Below, piece by piece: positions 24,877-32,842 of a DNA stretch of 58,186 nucleotides (the stretch's first letter is position 1; every line of letters begins with the position of its first letter). Under the pieces are notes generated by a model. It had not been told where the DNA came from. It was given only the letters and a program-made list of their open reading frames with translations, and did no database searches. Position numbers and translations under genes: made by a program. This DNA comes from DATKWS01 sp035529435 (GTDB lineage: Bacteria; Krumholzibacteriota; Krumholzibacteriia; Krumholzibacteriales; Krumholzibacteriaceae). The stretch lies in contig DATKWS010000091.1 of the NCBI GenBank assembly GCA_035529435.1, forward strand, positions 1 through 58,186, read 5' to 3'.

Positions 24877-25750
24877 GTATCCGGCTCCTCTCTGTACCGC
24901 GGAGTGTCAGTGTGAACCAATCCCGTGTCAGGGCGATGGCCTGCCTCATTTCATCGCCCGCCCGGTGCATCGGGTGCGTGACGCCGAACGAGTGTCCGCA
25001 TCCCTCGATGATCCGGAGCTGCATGTTCTCCCTGCGGTTGCAATGCAGCAGCTCGAGTGTCTCGCCCAGCGTGACCGCCGCATCACGCCGACAGTGAACC
25101 ATGAGATGGGGAATACGGAGCGATGACGCCAGTCCGGGAATGTCGAGATCCCCCCAGTTGGCCACGATATCCTCGTAGTACGAGTAATCAAGTCTGAGCG
25201 GCCCCGCGGCGCGGTCGTCATGGAATACCAGTTTCCCCTCGCACTTCCAGAGCTCCTTGCGCCGCGTTGAGTAGCGGTCGAGCCGTGATGGCGTGGCCCA
25301 GGTCACCAGCGATTCGATCTCATCGAATCTGGCCGCGACGATCAGAGCCACCGCGGCGCCGCGGCTGTATCCGAAGAGTCCCCAACGGCAGGTCTCCTCG
25401 ACGGCGACCGGCAGCCCGCCGCCGCGAATGTACCGGCACACATTCACAAGGTCATCGACCTCCCGGCTCACCGTATTGCGCGCGAACTCCTCCGGGCGGG
25501 TGATCAATCCCGTTTCTTCGTTGATGCCGTTCATCGAGAAACTCATGGTGAGCACGTGAAATCCCGACGCGGCGAGTTGCTCCGAGAGAAAGGGAAAGAA
25601 ACCCCATCGCTTGTATCCCAGGAATCCGTGGCAGGTGATTACGAGCGGCAGGGTCCGCTGCGGCATACAGGTGTGGAGATCGGCCATGATCGGACGGGTC
25701 GTACCGTTATCGATCGTTATCTCGGTAATGGTGGTGTCTCTCCGTCGCAT
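24866..25750 (-). CDS. Alpha/beta hydrolase (esterase/DLH-like)
   Basis: This hydrolase of about 294 residues has the nucleophile elbow GYSRG, the oxyanion-hole strand CHGFLGYKRWGFFP and a late catalytic His in GCGHSFG. The pattern resembles dienelactone-hydrolase/acyl-peptidase-type esterases. No signal peptide is seen, so it is cytoplasmic. The frame extends to an ATG at 25789, but a promoter with its -10 at 25796-25801 makes the ATG at 25750, preceded by GAGG, the better start. The substrate is unknown. Confidence 0.85.
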   Translation of the reverse strand: MRRRDTTITEITIDNGTTRPIMADLHTCMPQRTLPLVITCHGFLGYKRWGFFPFLSEQLAASGFHVLTMSFSMNGINEETGLITRPEEFARNTVSREVDDLVNVCRYIRGGGLPVAVEETCRWGLFGYSRGAAVALIVAARFDEIESLVTWATPSRLDRYSTRRKELWKCEGKLVFHDDRAAGPLRLDYSYYEDIVANWGDLDIPGLASSLRIPHLMVHCRRDAAVTLGETLELLHCNRRENMQLRIIEGCGHSFGVTHPMHRAGDEMRQAIALTRDWFTLTLRGTERSRIHAS

Positions 25751-25795
25751 TCGCCGCGCCTCACTTCTCGAGGGCCCCCCGGTCCCCATAGGGGT

Positions 25796-25824
25796 ACCAT
25801 AGAGAAAAAACGGCCGGGAGTCAA
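25796..25824 (-). promoter_or_regulatory. Sigma-70-type promoter of the hydrolase pair
   Basis: On the minus strand, TTGACT (25824-25819), a 17-bp spacer and TATGGT (25801-25796) predict a transcript start near 25789. Confidence 0.5.
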
Positions 25825-25889
25825 ATGTAACGACTTCCGGGACGCGGGCGATGCGGGGGTAGGCCGCCCTCCCCTCTTCAATGACGACC

Positions 25890-25918
25890 TTGCAATGTCA
25901 ATGTCCGTGCCGTATTAT
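25890..25918 (+). promoter_or_regulatory. Sigma-70-type promoter of dus-larBC
   Basis: TTGCAA (25890-25895), a 17-bp spacer and TATTAT (25913-25918) lie about 70 bp before the dus GTG, in the divergent gap. Confidence 0.55.
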
Positions 25919-25986
25919 ATTTTCACCGTCCCTGCGGTAATGGTGAACGTGGAGTTGGTTTCCCCCGGGACCCGTGAGGAGCGGCT

Positions 25987-26988
25987 GTGTTCGAGCGTTT
26001 CCGGAACGATACGGCGGATGGCCCGGCGCGGACATTGATCGGTCTGGCCCCGATGGCCGGTTACTCCGATGCGCCGTTTCGCCTCGCGTGTGCGTCGTTC
26101 GGTGCCGATTTCGCCGTCACCGAGATGGTGAGCGCGGACGGTTTGGTGCGCACCGGCGAGAAGACGCGGTTTCTCCTCGGCCGGCTCGACGGCGAGGCAC
26201 CGCTCGGCGTTCAGCTGTTCGGCGCCGATCCCGGGACGATGGCGCGGGCCGCTTCAATCGTCGCAACGTCGGATCCCGCATGGATCGATATAAATTTCGG
26301 CTGCCCCGTGCGGAAGGTGATCAGGAAAAACGGCGGGGTGGCCATGATGCGGGACCTTCCCCTGATGGGAAGGATAGCGGCAGCCGTGGTGCGTGCGGTC
26401 GCCATCCCCGTCACGGTCAAGATCCGGAGCGGGTGGAGCGCGCGCGAAGAGAACTATCTCGAGGCGGGTCGTGTATGCGAGGAGAGCGGTGTCTCGGCCG
26501 TTACCCTCCACCCGCGGTACAAGACGCAGGGTTTTTCCGGTGACGCGCATTGGGAGCATATCGCCGAGCTCGTGCACCACCTCTCGATTCCCGTCGTGGC
26601 GAACGGCGATGTATGGACGGTCGGGGATTTCGGGGAGATCGTGCGCATCACGGGATGCAGGATCGTGATGGTGGGCCGGGGGGCCCTCGGCCGCCCCTGG
26701 CTCTTCGAACAGATCAGGGATCGCGAGGCGGGGCGGGAACCGGTGGAGCCGTCATTCGCAGCGCGCGTTGATTTGCTGGAACGGCTGGTCGATATGGAAA
26801 TTTCATGGCGCGGTGAGCGCTCGGGGATCCTGGAGATGAGAAAGCACTATCGCTGGTTTCTCAAGGGGGTGCCGGGAACACGGGAGTTCCGCCTTGCGCT
26901 GTCGCGCGCAGCCACGCATCGGGACGTCCTCGGGATTCTCGATACGATGAGAAAGGAGTCCAGCAGCATATGCAAGAGACCCGCTTGA
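25987..26988 (+). CDS. dus: tRNA-dihydrouridine synthase (DusB-type)
   Basis: This 333-residue FMN-dependent TIM-barrel enzyme reduces uridine to dihydrouridine in tRNA. APMAGYSDAPFR at the N-terminus, the catalytic Cys in DINFGCPVRKV, KIRSGW and the phosphate-binding GRGALGRPW are the signature blocks. GAGGAG lies five bases before the GTG start. Its last 19 bp overlap larB. The DusB subfamily is inferred from overall similarity to bacterial nifR3/DusB. Confidence 0.94.
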   Translation: MFERFRNDTADGPARTLIGLAPMAGYSDAPFRLACASFGADFAVTEMVSADGLVRTGEKTRFLLGRLDGEAPLGVQLFGADPGTMARAASIVATSDPAWIDINFGCPVRKVIRKNGGVAMMRDLPLMGRIAAAVVRAVAIPVTVKIRSGWSAREENYLEAGRVCEESGVSAVTLHPRYKTQGFSGDAHWEHIAELVHHLSIPVVANGDVWTVGDFGEIVRITGCRIVMVGRGALGRPWLFEQIRDREAGREPVEPSFAARVDLLERLVDMEISWRGERSGILEMRKHYRWFLKGVPGTREFRLALSRAATHRDVLGILDTMRKESSSICKRPA

Positions 26989-27740
26989 AGGAATTGCTCG
27001 CCCGGGTGGCCGACGGTTCGCTCACCGTCACCGACGCGGTCGAGCGGTTGAAGGTCTTTCCATTCGAAGACATGGAATTCGCCAAGGTCGACCACCACAG
27101 GGCGCTGCGCCGCGGTTTCCCGGAGGTGATCTTCTGCGAGGGGAAGACGCCGGAGCAGATAGTTCTGATCGCCCGGGGCATCATCGAGCAGGGGGGTAAT
27201 ATACTCGCCACGCGCTGTAGCGATTCGCTGTTCGAGAGCGTCGCACCGCTCCTTCCCGAAGCGCGGTATCACGGGGAGGGTGCCCTGTTCGTCGTGGAGC
27301 GGCGTGAAGTCGCGCGGCACGGCACCGTGGCGGTTGTCTCCGGAGGCACATCGGACCGGCCCGTCTCCGAGGAGGCCGCCCTGACCGCCCATTATCTCGG
27401 GTGCGGCGTCGTGCGCCTGTACGATGTCGGGGTGGCGGGGATCCACCGTCTTTTCTCGAGCTGGGAGCAGATCCGCGGGGCGGATGTGCTGATCGTCGTC
27501 GCCGGTATGGAGGGCGCGCTCGCCAGCGTTGTCGCCGGCATCGCCGATGCGCCCGTCATTGCGGTACCGACGAGCGTCGGGTACGGAGCGAGTTTCGGCG
27601 GCCTCGCCGCGCTGCTGGCGATGTTGAACAGCTGTGCCGGCGGCGTCACCGTCGTCAACATCGATAATGGATTCGGCGCCGGTTTCGCAGCGGCGGTCAT
27701 CTGCCGCAAGGTGTACGCCGCCGGGGACGACAGGGGGTAG
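26970..27740 (+). CDS. larB: Nickel-pincer cofactor biosynthesis protein LarB
   Basis: This 256-residue homologue of PurE-like carboxylases carboxylates and hydrolyses nicotinic acid adenine dinucleotide to start nickel-pincer nucleotide synthesis. LarB blocks include RRGFPEVIFCEGKTPEQ, GGTSDRPVSEEAA, GMEGALASVVAG and PTSVGYGASFGG. AGGAG precedes the ATG, which lies inside the end of dus. larC follows 67 bp later. Neither the sulfur transferase LarE nor the racemase LarA is visible here. Confidence 0.95.
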   Translation: MQETRLKELLARVADGSLTVTDAVERLKVFPFEDMEFAKVDHHRALRRGFPEVIFCEGKTPEQIVLIARGIIEQGGNILATRCSDSLFESVAPLLPEARYHGEGALFVVERREVARHGTVAVVSGGTSDRPVSEEAALTAHYLGCGVVRLYDVGVAGIHRLFSSWEQIRGADVLIVVAGMEGALASVVAGIADAPVIAVPTSVGYGASFGGLAALLAMLNSCAGGVTVVNIDNGFGAGFAAAVICRKVYAAGDDRG

Positions 27741-27807
27741 ACGCGTCGCGGAAATCGAGGTGACGCTGTAACGCACCTTATACACGACATGACCAATGGA
27801 GGAGCGT

Positions 27808-29163
27808 GTGCGGAAGAAATCATCAGCCGGAAAATCCCATGAAATACTCATCGTCGATCCCACGGGCGGGCTCAGCGGCGATATGCTGCTCGCATGCCTG
27901 TTTGCGCTGGGGGTGAATCCGCGCGATGTCGAACGCGAGATCGCCGGGCTGCCGGGCCTCGAACCGTTTCGTATCGTGGTCGGGAAAGTCAGGCGGAAGG
28001 GGTTTTCACTGTGGCGCGCCCGTGTCCGGTGCGGGGCGGCGCACTCGTCGCGGGATCTCGGTTCGATCCTGGCCATGATAGAGCGATCGACCCTGGAGCA
28101 CAAGGTCAAGGAACTCGCCTCGGCGGTCTTCGGTGCGCTCGGCCGCGTCGAGGGTGCGATTCACGGTGTACGCCCCGAGAAGGTTCATTTCCACGAGGTG
28201 GGTGCGGTCGATTCGATCGTCGATATCGTGGGAGTCATCGTCGCCCTGTCGATGCTCCGGTTTCCCCGGTTGTACCATCGCCCGTTCAGGTTGGGGGAGG
28301 GTACGATATCGATAGCTCACGGGACTCTTCCGGTCCCGGTCCCGGCCACGCTCGCGCTGCTCGAGGGGAGAACGGTGACCCTCGGCGGCGTTGAGGGCGA
28401 AGTCGTCACCCCGACCGGCGCCGTCCTCATGAGGATTCTGGCCGAGGAGTTGCCCGCCGATCTCTCATTCGTTCCCCGCGGGGTAGTCTATGCAACCGGC
28501 ACGAGGGAGGGTGAACCGGGAGCCGGCGTGCTGCGTATGATATCGGTGGAGCGGTGTGAAATCGATCGGGAGATCATCGTCGTTCGCACGACGATCGATG
28601 ACATGAATCCCGAGCTGTACGGGCACGTGCAGGAAATGCTCTTCAACGCCGGTGCACTCGAGGTATACCTGACGCAGATCATCATGAAGAAGGGCCGCCC
28701 CGGCATTCTCGTGACCATTCTGTGCAACCGCGCGGACCGCGGGCGTATCGTTCGCCTGCTGTTCGATGAAACCACCACCCTCGGTGTACGCGTGGGGAGC
28801 GAATGGCGGGAGGAACTCGAGCGGTGGACCGAGGCGGTCGATACGCCGTTCGGCAGCGTGCAGGTGAAGTACGGGCGGCTCCCGGATGGAACGGTCAAGT
28901 GTGCACCGGAGTACGAGTCGTGCCGATGCACCGCGGCCGCACGGAAGGTCCGCGTGGCCGATGTCTATCAGGCCGCCCGGGCGGCCGCGCGGGATGCGGG
29001 TGCGCGTGGGACGGCTCCGGCCGGCAGGCGATCGGGCGGTCGCACCCGGAACACGGAAACGGCGGCGCGTAAAACAACGGTGCGCGGCGCGCGTACCACC
29101 GGCGGCAACCTGAAGGGACGGCCGCCGTCGCCGGGGAGGGGCCGCAAAAAGGAGCGGAAATGA
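27808..29163 (+). CDS. larC: Nickel insertion protein LarC with basic C-terminal tail
   Basis: This protein of about 451 residues inserts Ni into the pincer nucleotide in a CTP-dependent reaction. Blocks include DPTGGLSGDM, the His-containing KVHFHEVGAVDSIVDIVG, GEVVTPTGA and TTIDDMNPELYGHVQE. It is one continuous frame, unlike the frameshifted larC1/larC2 of Lactobacillus. After the conserved end (near KVRVADVYQAA) come about 55 residues rich in Arg, Gly, Thr and Lys, not part of the family. GGAGGAG lies 3-5 bases before the GTG at 27808; an ATG at 27796 lacks a ribosome site. It overlaps the next gene (ATGA). Confidence 0.93.
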   Translation: MRKKSSAGKSHEILIVDPTGGLSGDMLLACLFALGVNPRDVEREIAGLPGLEPFRIVVGKVRRKGFSLWRARVRCGAAHSSRDLGSILAMIERSTLEHKVKELASAVFGALGRVEGAIHGVRPEKVHFHEVGAVDSIVDIVGVIVALSMLRFPRLYHRPFRLGEGTISIAHGTLPVPVPATLALLEGRTVTLGGVEGEVVTPTGAVLMRILAEELPADLSFVPRGVVYATGTREGEPGAGVLRMISVERCEIDREIIVVRTTIDDMNPELYGHVQEMLFNAGALEVYLTQIIMKKGRPGILVTILCNRADRGRIVRLLFDETTTLGVRVGSEWREELERWTEAVDTPFGSVQVKYGRLPDGTVKCAPEYESCRCTAAARKVRVADVYQAARAAARDAGARGTAPAGRRSGGRTRNTETAARKTTVRGARTTGGNLKGRPPSPGRGRKKERK

Positions 29164-29921
29164 AACGTTTCATGGCGGCAATCCTCGCTGCTCTCCTCGT
29201 GTGGCCCGCATGCGCCGGCACCAGGCGGGGATCTTCTGAGCGGTCGATCGAGAAGGTGGTCACACACAAGGTGCGCGAGGGGGAAACGTGGCAGTCGATG
29301 GCGCGCGACTTCTACCGGGACGGGACGCGGGCCGGAGAGCTCGCCTCGTTCAATGGAACCCGGGAGGAACGGCCGCCGGCGGGGGGTGACGGTGTTCGCG
29401 TGCCGCTCTCGCGGACCGATCTGGAGCTGCTCGAGAAAAGACTCGATGCCGCTTCGGCGTACAACCTCGGGATCGAGCTGGCGTCGGCGGGGAATTACGG
29501 CGAGGCGGTCGAGCGGTTCCAGCGGGCGCTGTCGATCGATCCGAACATGTCCGAGGCATCGTTCAATCTCGCCGTCACCTACCAGAAACTCGGATTGCAC
29601 GTCAAGGCGGTTTCCCTTCTGAGGGAACTCGTCGAGCGCGACCCGGGCCGTGCGGATTATCATTTCGCACTCGGCAACTCCCATTTCCATACAGGAGACT
29701 TCGTGCGTGCGAAAGACGCCTTCATGCGAACGCTCGAGATCGACCGTACCCATCGCCGGGCCCTCTACTCCCTGGCGGTTGTCCACGAAAAACGTGCCGA
29801 GCGCGACGAGGCTCTCCGGTGCTATAGAGAGTATCTCGAGATCGATCCGGAGGGAGCCTGGGCGGACGAGGCGCGTGCGCGGCGCGATGCGATCATCCGC
29901 TCATCCGATCCGGAGCGGTGA
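29160..29921 (+). CDS. Exported LysM-TPR protein
   Basis: This 253-residue protein begins with a signal peptide (MKRFMAAILAALLVWPACAG). The cysteine could be lipidated, but the WPAC box is imperfect. A LysM-like domain (about 35-80, THKVREGETWQSMARDFY) suggests peptidoglycan binding, and four TPRs follow (about 97-245). It is probably a periplasmic or outer-membrane scaffold. Its ATG overlaps the larC stop. Tail-to-terminator spacing shows it is the last gene of the dus-larB-larC transcript. Confidence 0.8.
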   Translation: MKRFMAAILAALLVWPACAGTRRGSSERSIEKVVTHKVREGETWQSMARDFYRDGTRAGELASFNGTREERPPAGGDGVRVPLSRTDLELLEKRLDAASAYNLGIELASAGNYGEAVERFQRALSIDPNMSEASFNLAVTYQKLGLHVKAVSLLRELVERDPGRADYHFALGNSHFHTGDFVRAKDAFMRTLEIDRTHRRALYSLAVVHEKRAERDEALRCYREYLEIDPEGAWADEARARRDAIIRSSDPER

Positions 29922-29933
29922 TGTTTGCCGGCC

Positions 29934-29957
29934 GGTGCACCACGGCGCCTTTTTTTT
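29934..29957 (+). terminator. Rho-independent terminator after the LysM-TPR gene
   Basis: GGTGC (29934-29938) pairs with GCGCC (29945-29949, one G-U pair), followed at once by eight T (29950-29957). The stem is short, but the T run and position 12 bp after the stop support a terminator. Confidence 0.55.
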
Positions 29958-30379
29958 CCGGGGGAATACGATCTCGATTCGCCGGGCCTGCTGTCCGGCG
30001 CCGGGTACCCGGTCTGACGCCGCCCAACGTCCCGGCAGCGAATGCCGCTCCATAAACCGCCTTGCATATCGCACCCGGCGGTGGTACGGTGGGTGCGGTT
30101 TCACAGGGGCTATTGCACAACATACCGGAACAGTCTGTGGGCAACCGCGATGCCGTTAGGTACGGCAGGGTCCGGTGCTGTGGGACGTCCGTGCGGCGTA
30201 TTCCGGCATATCGCGAAGCCTGCATACACCGGCCTTGGCGGGAGGGAAATGCTGCCGGGCCGTTTGGGGAGCGTGTTCCTCATTCTTGCGCAAGGAGGTG
30301 AGTGATATCCCGACATGAGGCACGCTTACGCCGGCATTGTCCCGTGCTTGATACCCCGTTTCACAAGGAGGGTAGCGAT
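29958..30379. other. Long non-coding leader of the subtilase gene, with RNA stems
   Basis: I see no convincing gene in these roughly 420 bp apart from a 22-codon frame at the end. Three perfect stems can be drawn: CGCACCC/GGGTGCG (30070-30076 and 30091-30097); ACCGGA/TCCGGT (30124-30129 and 30171-30176); and, nested inside the latter, TGCCGT/ACGGCA (30151-30156 and 30162-30167) with a TAGGT loop. I could not match it to a known riboswitch. Confidence 0.45.
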
Positions 30380-30383
30380 ATGA
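30315..30383 (+). CDS. Possible 22-codon upstream frame coupled to the subtilase
   Basis: An ATG at 30315 opens 22 codons (MRHAYAGIVPCLIPRF...) whose TGA overlaps the subtilase ATG as ATGA. AAGGAGG lies 16 nt before it, too far for a normal start. It may be chance. Confidence 0.2.
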   Translation: MRHAYAGIVPCLIPRFTRRVAI

Positions 30384-32545
30384 AACGATTTGCACTGTGC
30401 CTGATCGTTGCGCTGGTCATTCTGCCGTCGGTCGCGCACGTGACCGAAGATGCGGCGATCAGGGCGGTGGAGAGCGCGATCGTGAGAAAGATATATGTAC
30501 CATTCTCGCCGCCTCCACCCTCGATGTATTACGTTCCCGATCAGATGATCGTCCAGGTGAAGCCCTCCGTTATGGAGGTTTCGGATGAGGCGGTCGAAAG
30601 GGTCGCTTTCGCGAACTACGCCAGCCTGGAGGATCTCAACAAGCGGTACAAGGTGAGCCGGTTCTTCAGGGAGTTTCCGGATGCGGGATCTCCTACATTC
30701 GATACATCAGCGAACGGCCTCTCGCGGTACTACGTCGTTTATTTCGGCAAGGAGTTTCAGCTCAAGGAGGTCATGGCCGCGTACCGGGTCGACGAGTGGG
30801 TGGAAAAGGTCGAGGCGATCGGCGTCCATCCGATACTCGAGCGTTTTCCCAACGACACCTACTTCTTCAGCGACCAGTGGAACATGTACGACGATAACGA
30901 CAACGACGTCGACGCAACGGATGCGTGGGATCTCGAAACCGGCTCCGGGACGATCATTCTCGGCGATCTCGATACCGGTCTCCAGTACACATCCCGCGAT
31001 CTGGGAGGTTTGTCCCCCTATACCAGCGGAAATGTCTGGATAAACCAACAGGAGTACGAGGGGACTCCCGGCGTCGATGACGACGGCAACGGGTATGTCG
31101 ATGACTGGATCGGCTGGGATTTCGTGGACAACGTCTACCCGCTCTGGCCGGGAGAGGATGGCGATACCCCCGATAACGAGCCGACCGATTTCAACGGCCA
31201 CGGCACGCACGTGGGCGGCATCATGGGAGCGATCACGAACAACAGCTACATGGTCGCGGGGCTTGCCGGCGGCTGGTACGAAGGGTCGGGGCCGGCCAAC
31301 GGGGTCAAGATCATGGCTCTCAGGATCGGCTGGTCGGCGCCGTACGGCGGCCAGGAGGTCGGTTACGTGCGGATGGATTTCGCTGCACAGGCGATCTACT
31401 ACGCCGTGAACAAGGGGGTCACCGCAATCAACTGCAGCTGGGGTTCCTCGAATTCCGGCGGCCTGGGAGCGGCGGTCGACTATGCCGGTTCCCACGGTGT
31501 CATCGTCGTGCACGCCGCCGGTAACGACGGCAACAGCGTTGCCGATTACCTCGGATCGCGGACCGACGTGATCAATGTCGCGGCGACCGATTCGGCCGAC
31601 GTGAAGGCCGGGTTCTCGAATTTCGGCACGTGGGTGGATATTGCCGCACCGGGCGTCGACGTTCTCAGCACCTACTCGTACCACTACAATCCCAACTACA
31701 TCGCCTGGGTCTCCGGTACATCGCAGGCGGCACCGCATGTCACCGCGGCGGCGGGGCTCCTCAAGTCGTACGTCGGTACGTCGACGGCTTCCGAGATAAC
31801 CGACCTGATTCTCGATTACACCGACAACATCGACACCCAGAATCCCGGCTATGTGGGGCTTCTCGGGAGCGGGCGGCTCAACGTGTTCAAGGCGCTCGAT
31901 GCCGCGATCGCGCCGGCCGTAACCGTCATACAGCCGAACGGCGGCGAGGTGCTCTACATCGGACAGCAGTACGATGTCACGTGGGATGCATCCGACAATG
32001 TCGGGATCGATTCCTGCGTGATCGATTACTCCGTCGACAGCGGTGACACATGGATGTATATAGGTACCGTAGCCGGTAATCCCGGCGTCTACACATGGAC
32101 GGTGACCGGGCCTCCGTCGAGCACGTGCCGCATGCGGGTCACCGCGTATGACGCCGTCGGCGTTTCGGGATCGGATATTTCAGATGACGACTTCTGCCCA
32201 CCCTACCTGTCCGACGGGTCGGACGGCAGGGTCAAACAGCGGCGTTACATTACGATCATGGGAGGGGAAAACGAGATACCCTCCCGGACGGCGCTGTTCC
32301 AGAACTATCCGAATCCGTTCAATCCATCGACGCAGATCCGGTACTGCCTCCGCTCGAAGGGTCACGTGCGCCTCTCCGTGTTCAATGTGCTCGGACGGCG
32401 GATTTGCACGCTCGTCGATGAAACGCAGGAAGCGGGTTACCGTTCCGTCGACTGGAAAGCGACGGGATGCACCAGTGGCGTCTACTTCTATCGCCTCGAG
32501 ACGAATGATTTCCTCGAGACGAAAAAGATGATCCTTATGCGGTAG
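30380..32545 (+). CDS. Secreted S8 subtilisin-like protease with FlgD-like sorting domain
   Basis: This 721-residue secreted protease has a signal peptide (about 1-20), an inhibitor-like pro-region (about 50-150), and an S8 domain with Asp198 (GDLDTG), His274 (NGHGTH), oxyanion Asn382 (AAGND) and Ser448 (SGTSQAAPH). DDDGNGYVDD is a Ca-binding-like loop. A beta-sandwich (about 512-600) precedes a C-terminal FlgD-Ig/type A sorting domain beginning LFQNYPNPFNPST (639-651) and ending in KKMILMR, as in type IX secretion substrates. AAGGAGG lies eight bases before the ATG at 30380. It has a long structured leader. Confidence 0.95.
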   Translation: MKRFALCLIVALVILPSVAHVTEDAAIRAVESAIVRKIYVPFSPPPPSMYYVPDQMIVQVKPSVMEVSDEAVERVAFANYASLEDLNKRYKVSRFFREFPDAGSPTFDTSANGLSRYYVVYFGKEFQLKEVMAAYRVDEWVEKVEAIGVHPILERFPNDTYFFSDQWNMYDDNDNDVDATDAWDLETGSGTIILGDLDTGLQYTSRDLGGLSPYTSGNVWINQQEYEGTPGVDDDGNGYVDDWIGWDFVDNVYPLWPGEDGDTPDNEPTDFNGHGTHVGGIMGAITNNSYMVAGLAGGWYEGSGPANGVKIMALRIGWSAPYGGQEVGYVRMDFAAQAIYYAVNKGVTAINCSWGSSNSGGLGAAVDYAGSHGVIVVHAAGNDGNSVADYLGSRTDVINVAATDSADVKAGFSNFGTWVDIAAPGVDVLSTYSYHYNPNYIAWVSGTSQAAPHVTAAAGLLKSYVGTSTASEITDLILDYTDNIDTQNPGYVGLLGSGRLNVFKALDAAIAPAVTVIQPNGGEVLYIGQQYDVTWDASDNVGIDSCVIDYSVDSGDTWMYIGTVAGNPGVYTWTVTGPPSSTCRMRVTAYDAVGVSGSDISDDDFCPPYLSDGSDGRVKQRRYITIMGGENEIPSRTALFQNYPNPFNPSTQIRYCLRSKGHVRLSVFNVLGRRICTLVDETQEAGYRSVDWKATGCTSGVYFYRLETNDFLETKKMILMR

Positions 32546-32610
32546 CCGGTATCGCAGCAACACGATGCACGAGAATCGCCTCTCCGTGACGGGGGGGGCG
32601 ATTCGCATAG

Positions 32611-32707
32611 GGACGCGGCATACGGGACGCGGCATAGGGACGCGGCATGCGGGTTGCGGCATGCGGGGCGTGACATGCGCGGAGCGAAGTGCAGGGCGCG
32701 GCATGCG
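32611..32707. repeat. Degenerate 14-bp tandem repeat array
   Basis: About seven head-to-tail units of a 14-bp motif close to GGACGCGGCATGCG lie between the subtilase and the PPTase gene. One unit is 13 bp, and units 4 to 6 are diverged. The first three share GGACGCGGCAT exactly. No gene is called over it, and the units contain GCATGC palindromes. The rest of 32546-32842 shows nothing else I can name. Confidence 0.75.
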
Positions 32708-32842
32708 GGTGCACCGTTGGGCGGCCATGAATTTTCGGAGCTTCATCACCGCCTTATTGTCCGTGAATGCTACATGGTAGCCGCCGATCTTCACGACTTT
32801 AATCTTGCGGCGACGGGGCACATTTCTCTAAGCTGGAGCGTC

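Noticed and set aside
30060..30185. Possible cyclic-di-GMP (GEMM) riboswitch before the subtilase
   Set aside because: Fragments such as GGGCAACC and GTGGGACG recall GEMM, but the GGGACGCAAAGCC core and the tetraloop-receptor layout are not there in order. It is left as an unassigned structured leader.
32611..32707. CRISPR array
   Set aside because: The units are contiguous 14-bp tandem repeats without spacers, and no cas genes are present.
32654..32842. Longer N-terminus of the phosphopantetheinyl transferase
   Set aside because: It would translate the tandem repeats and lacks a ribosome site; the ATG at 32843 has GGAG at proper distance and starts the conserved protein.
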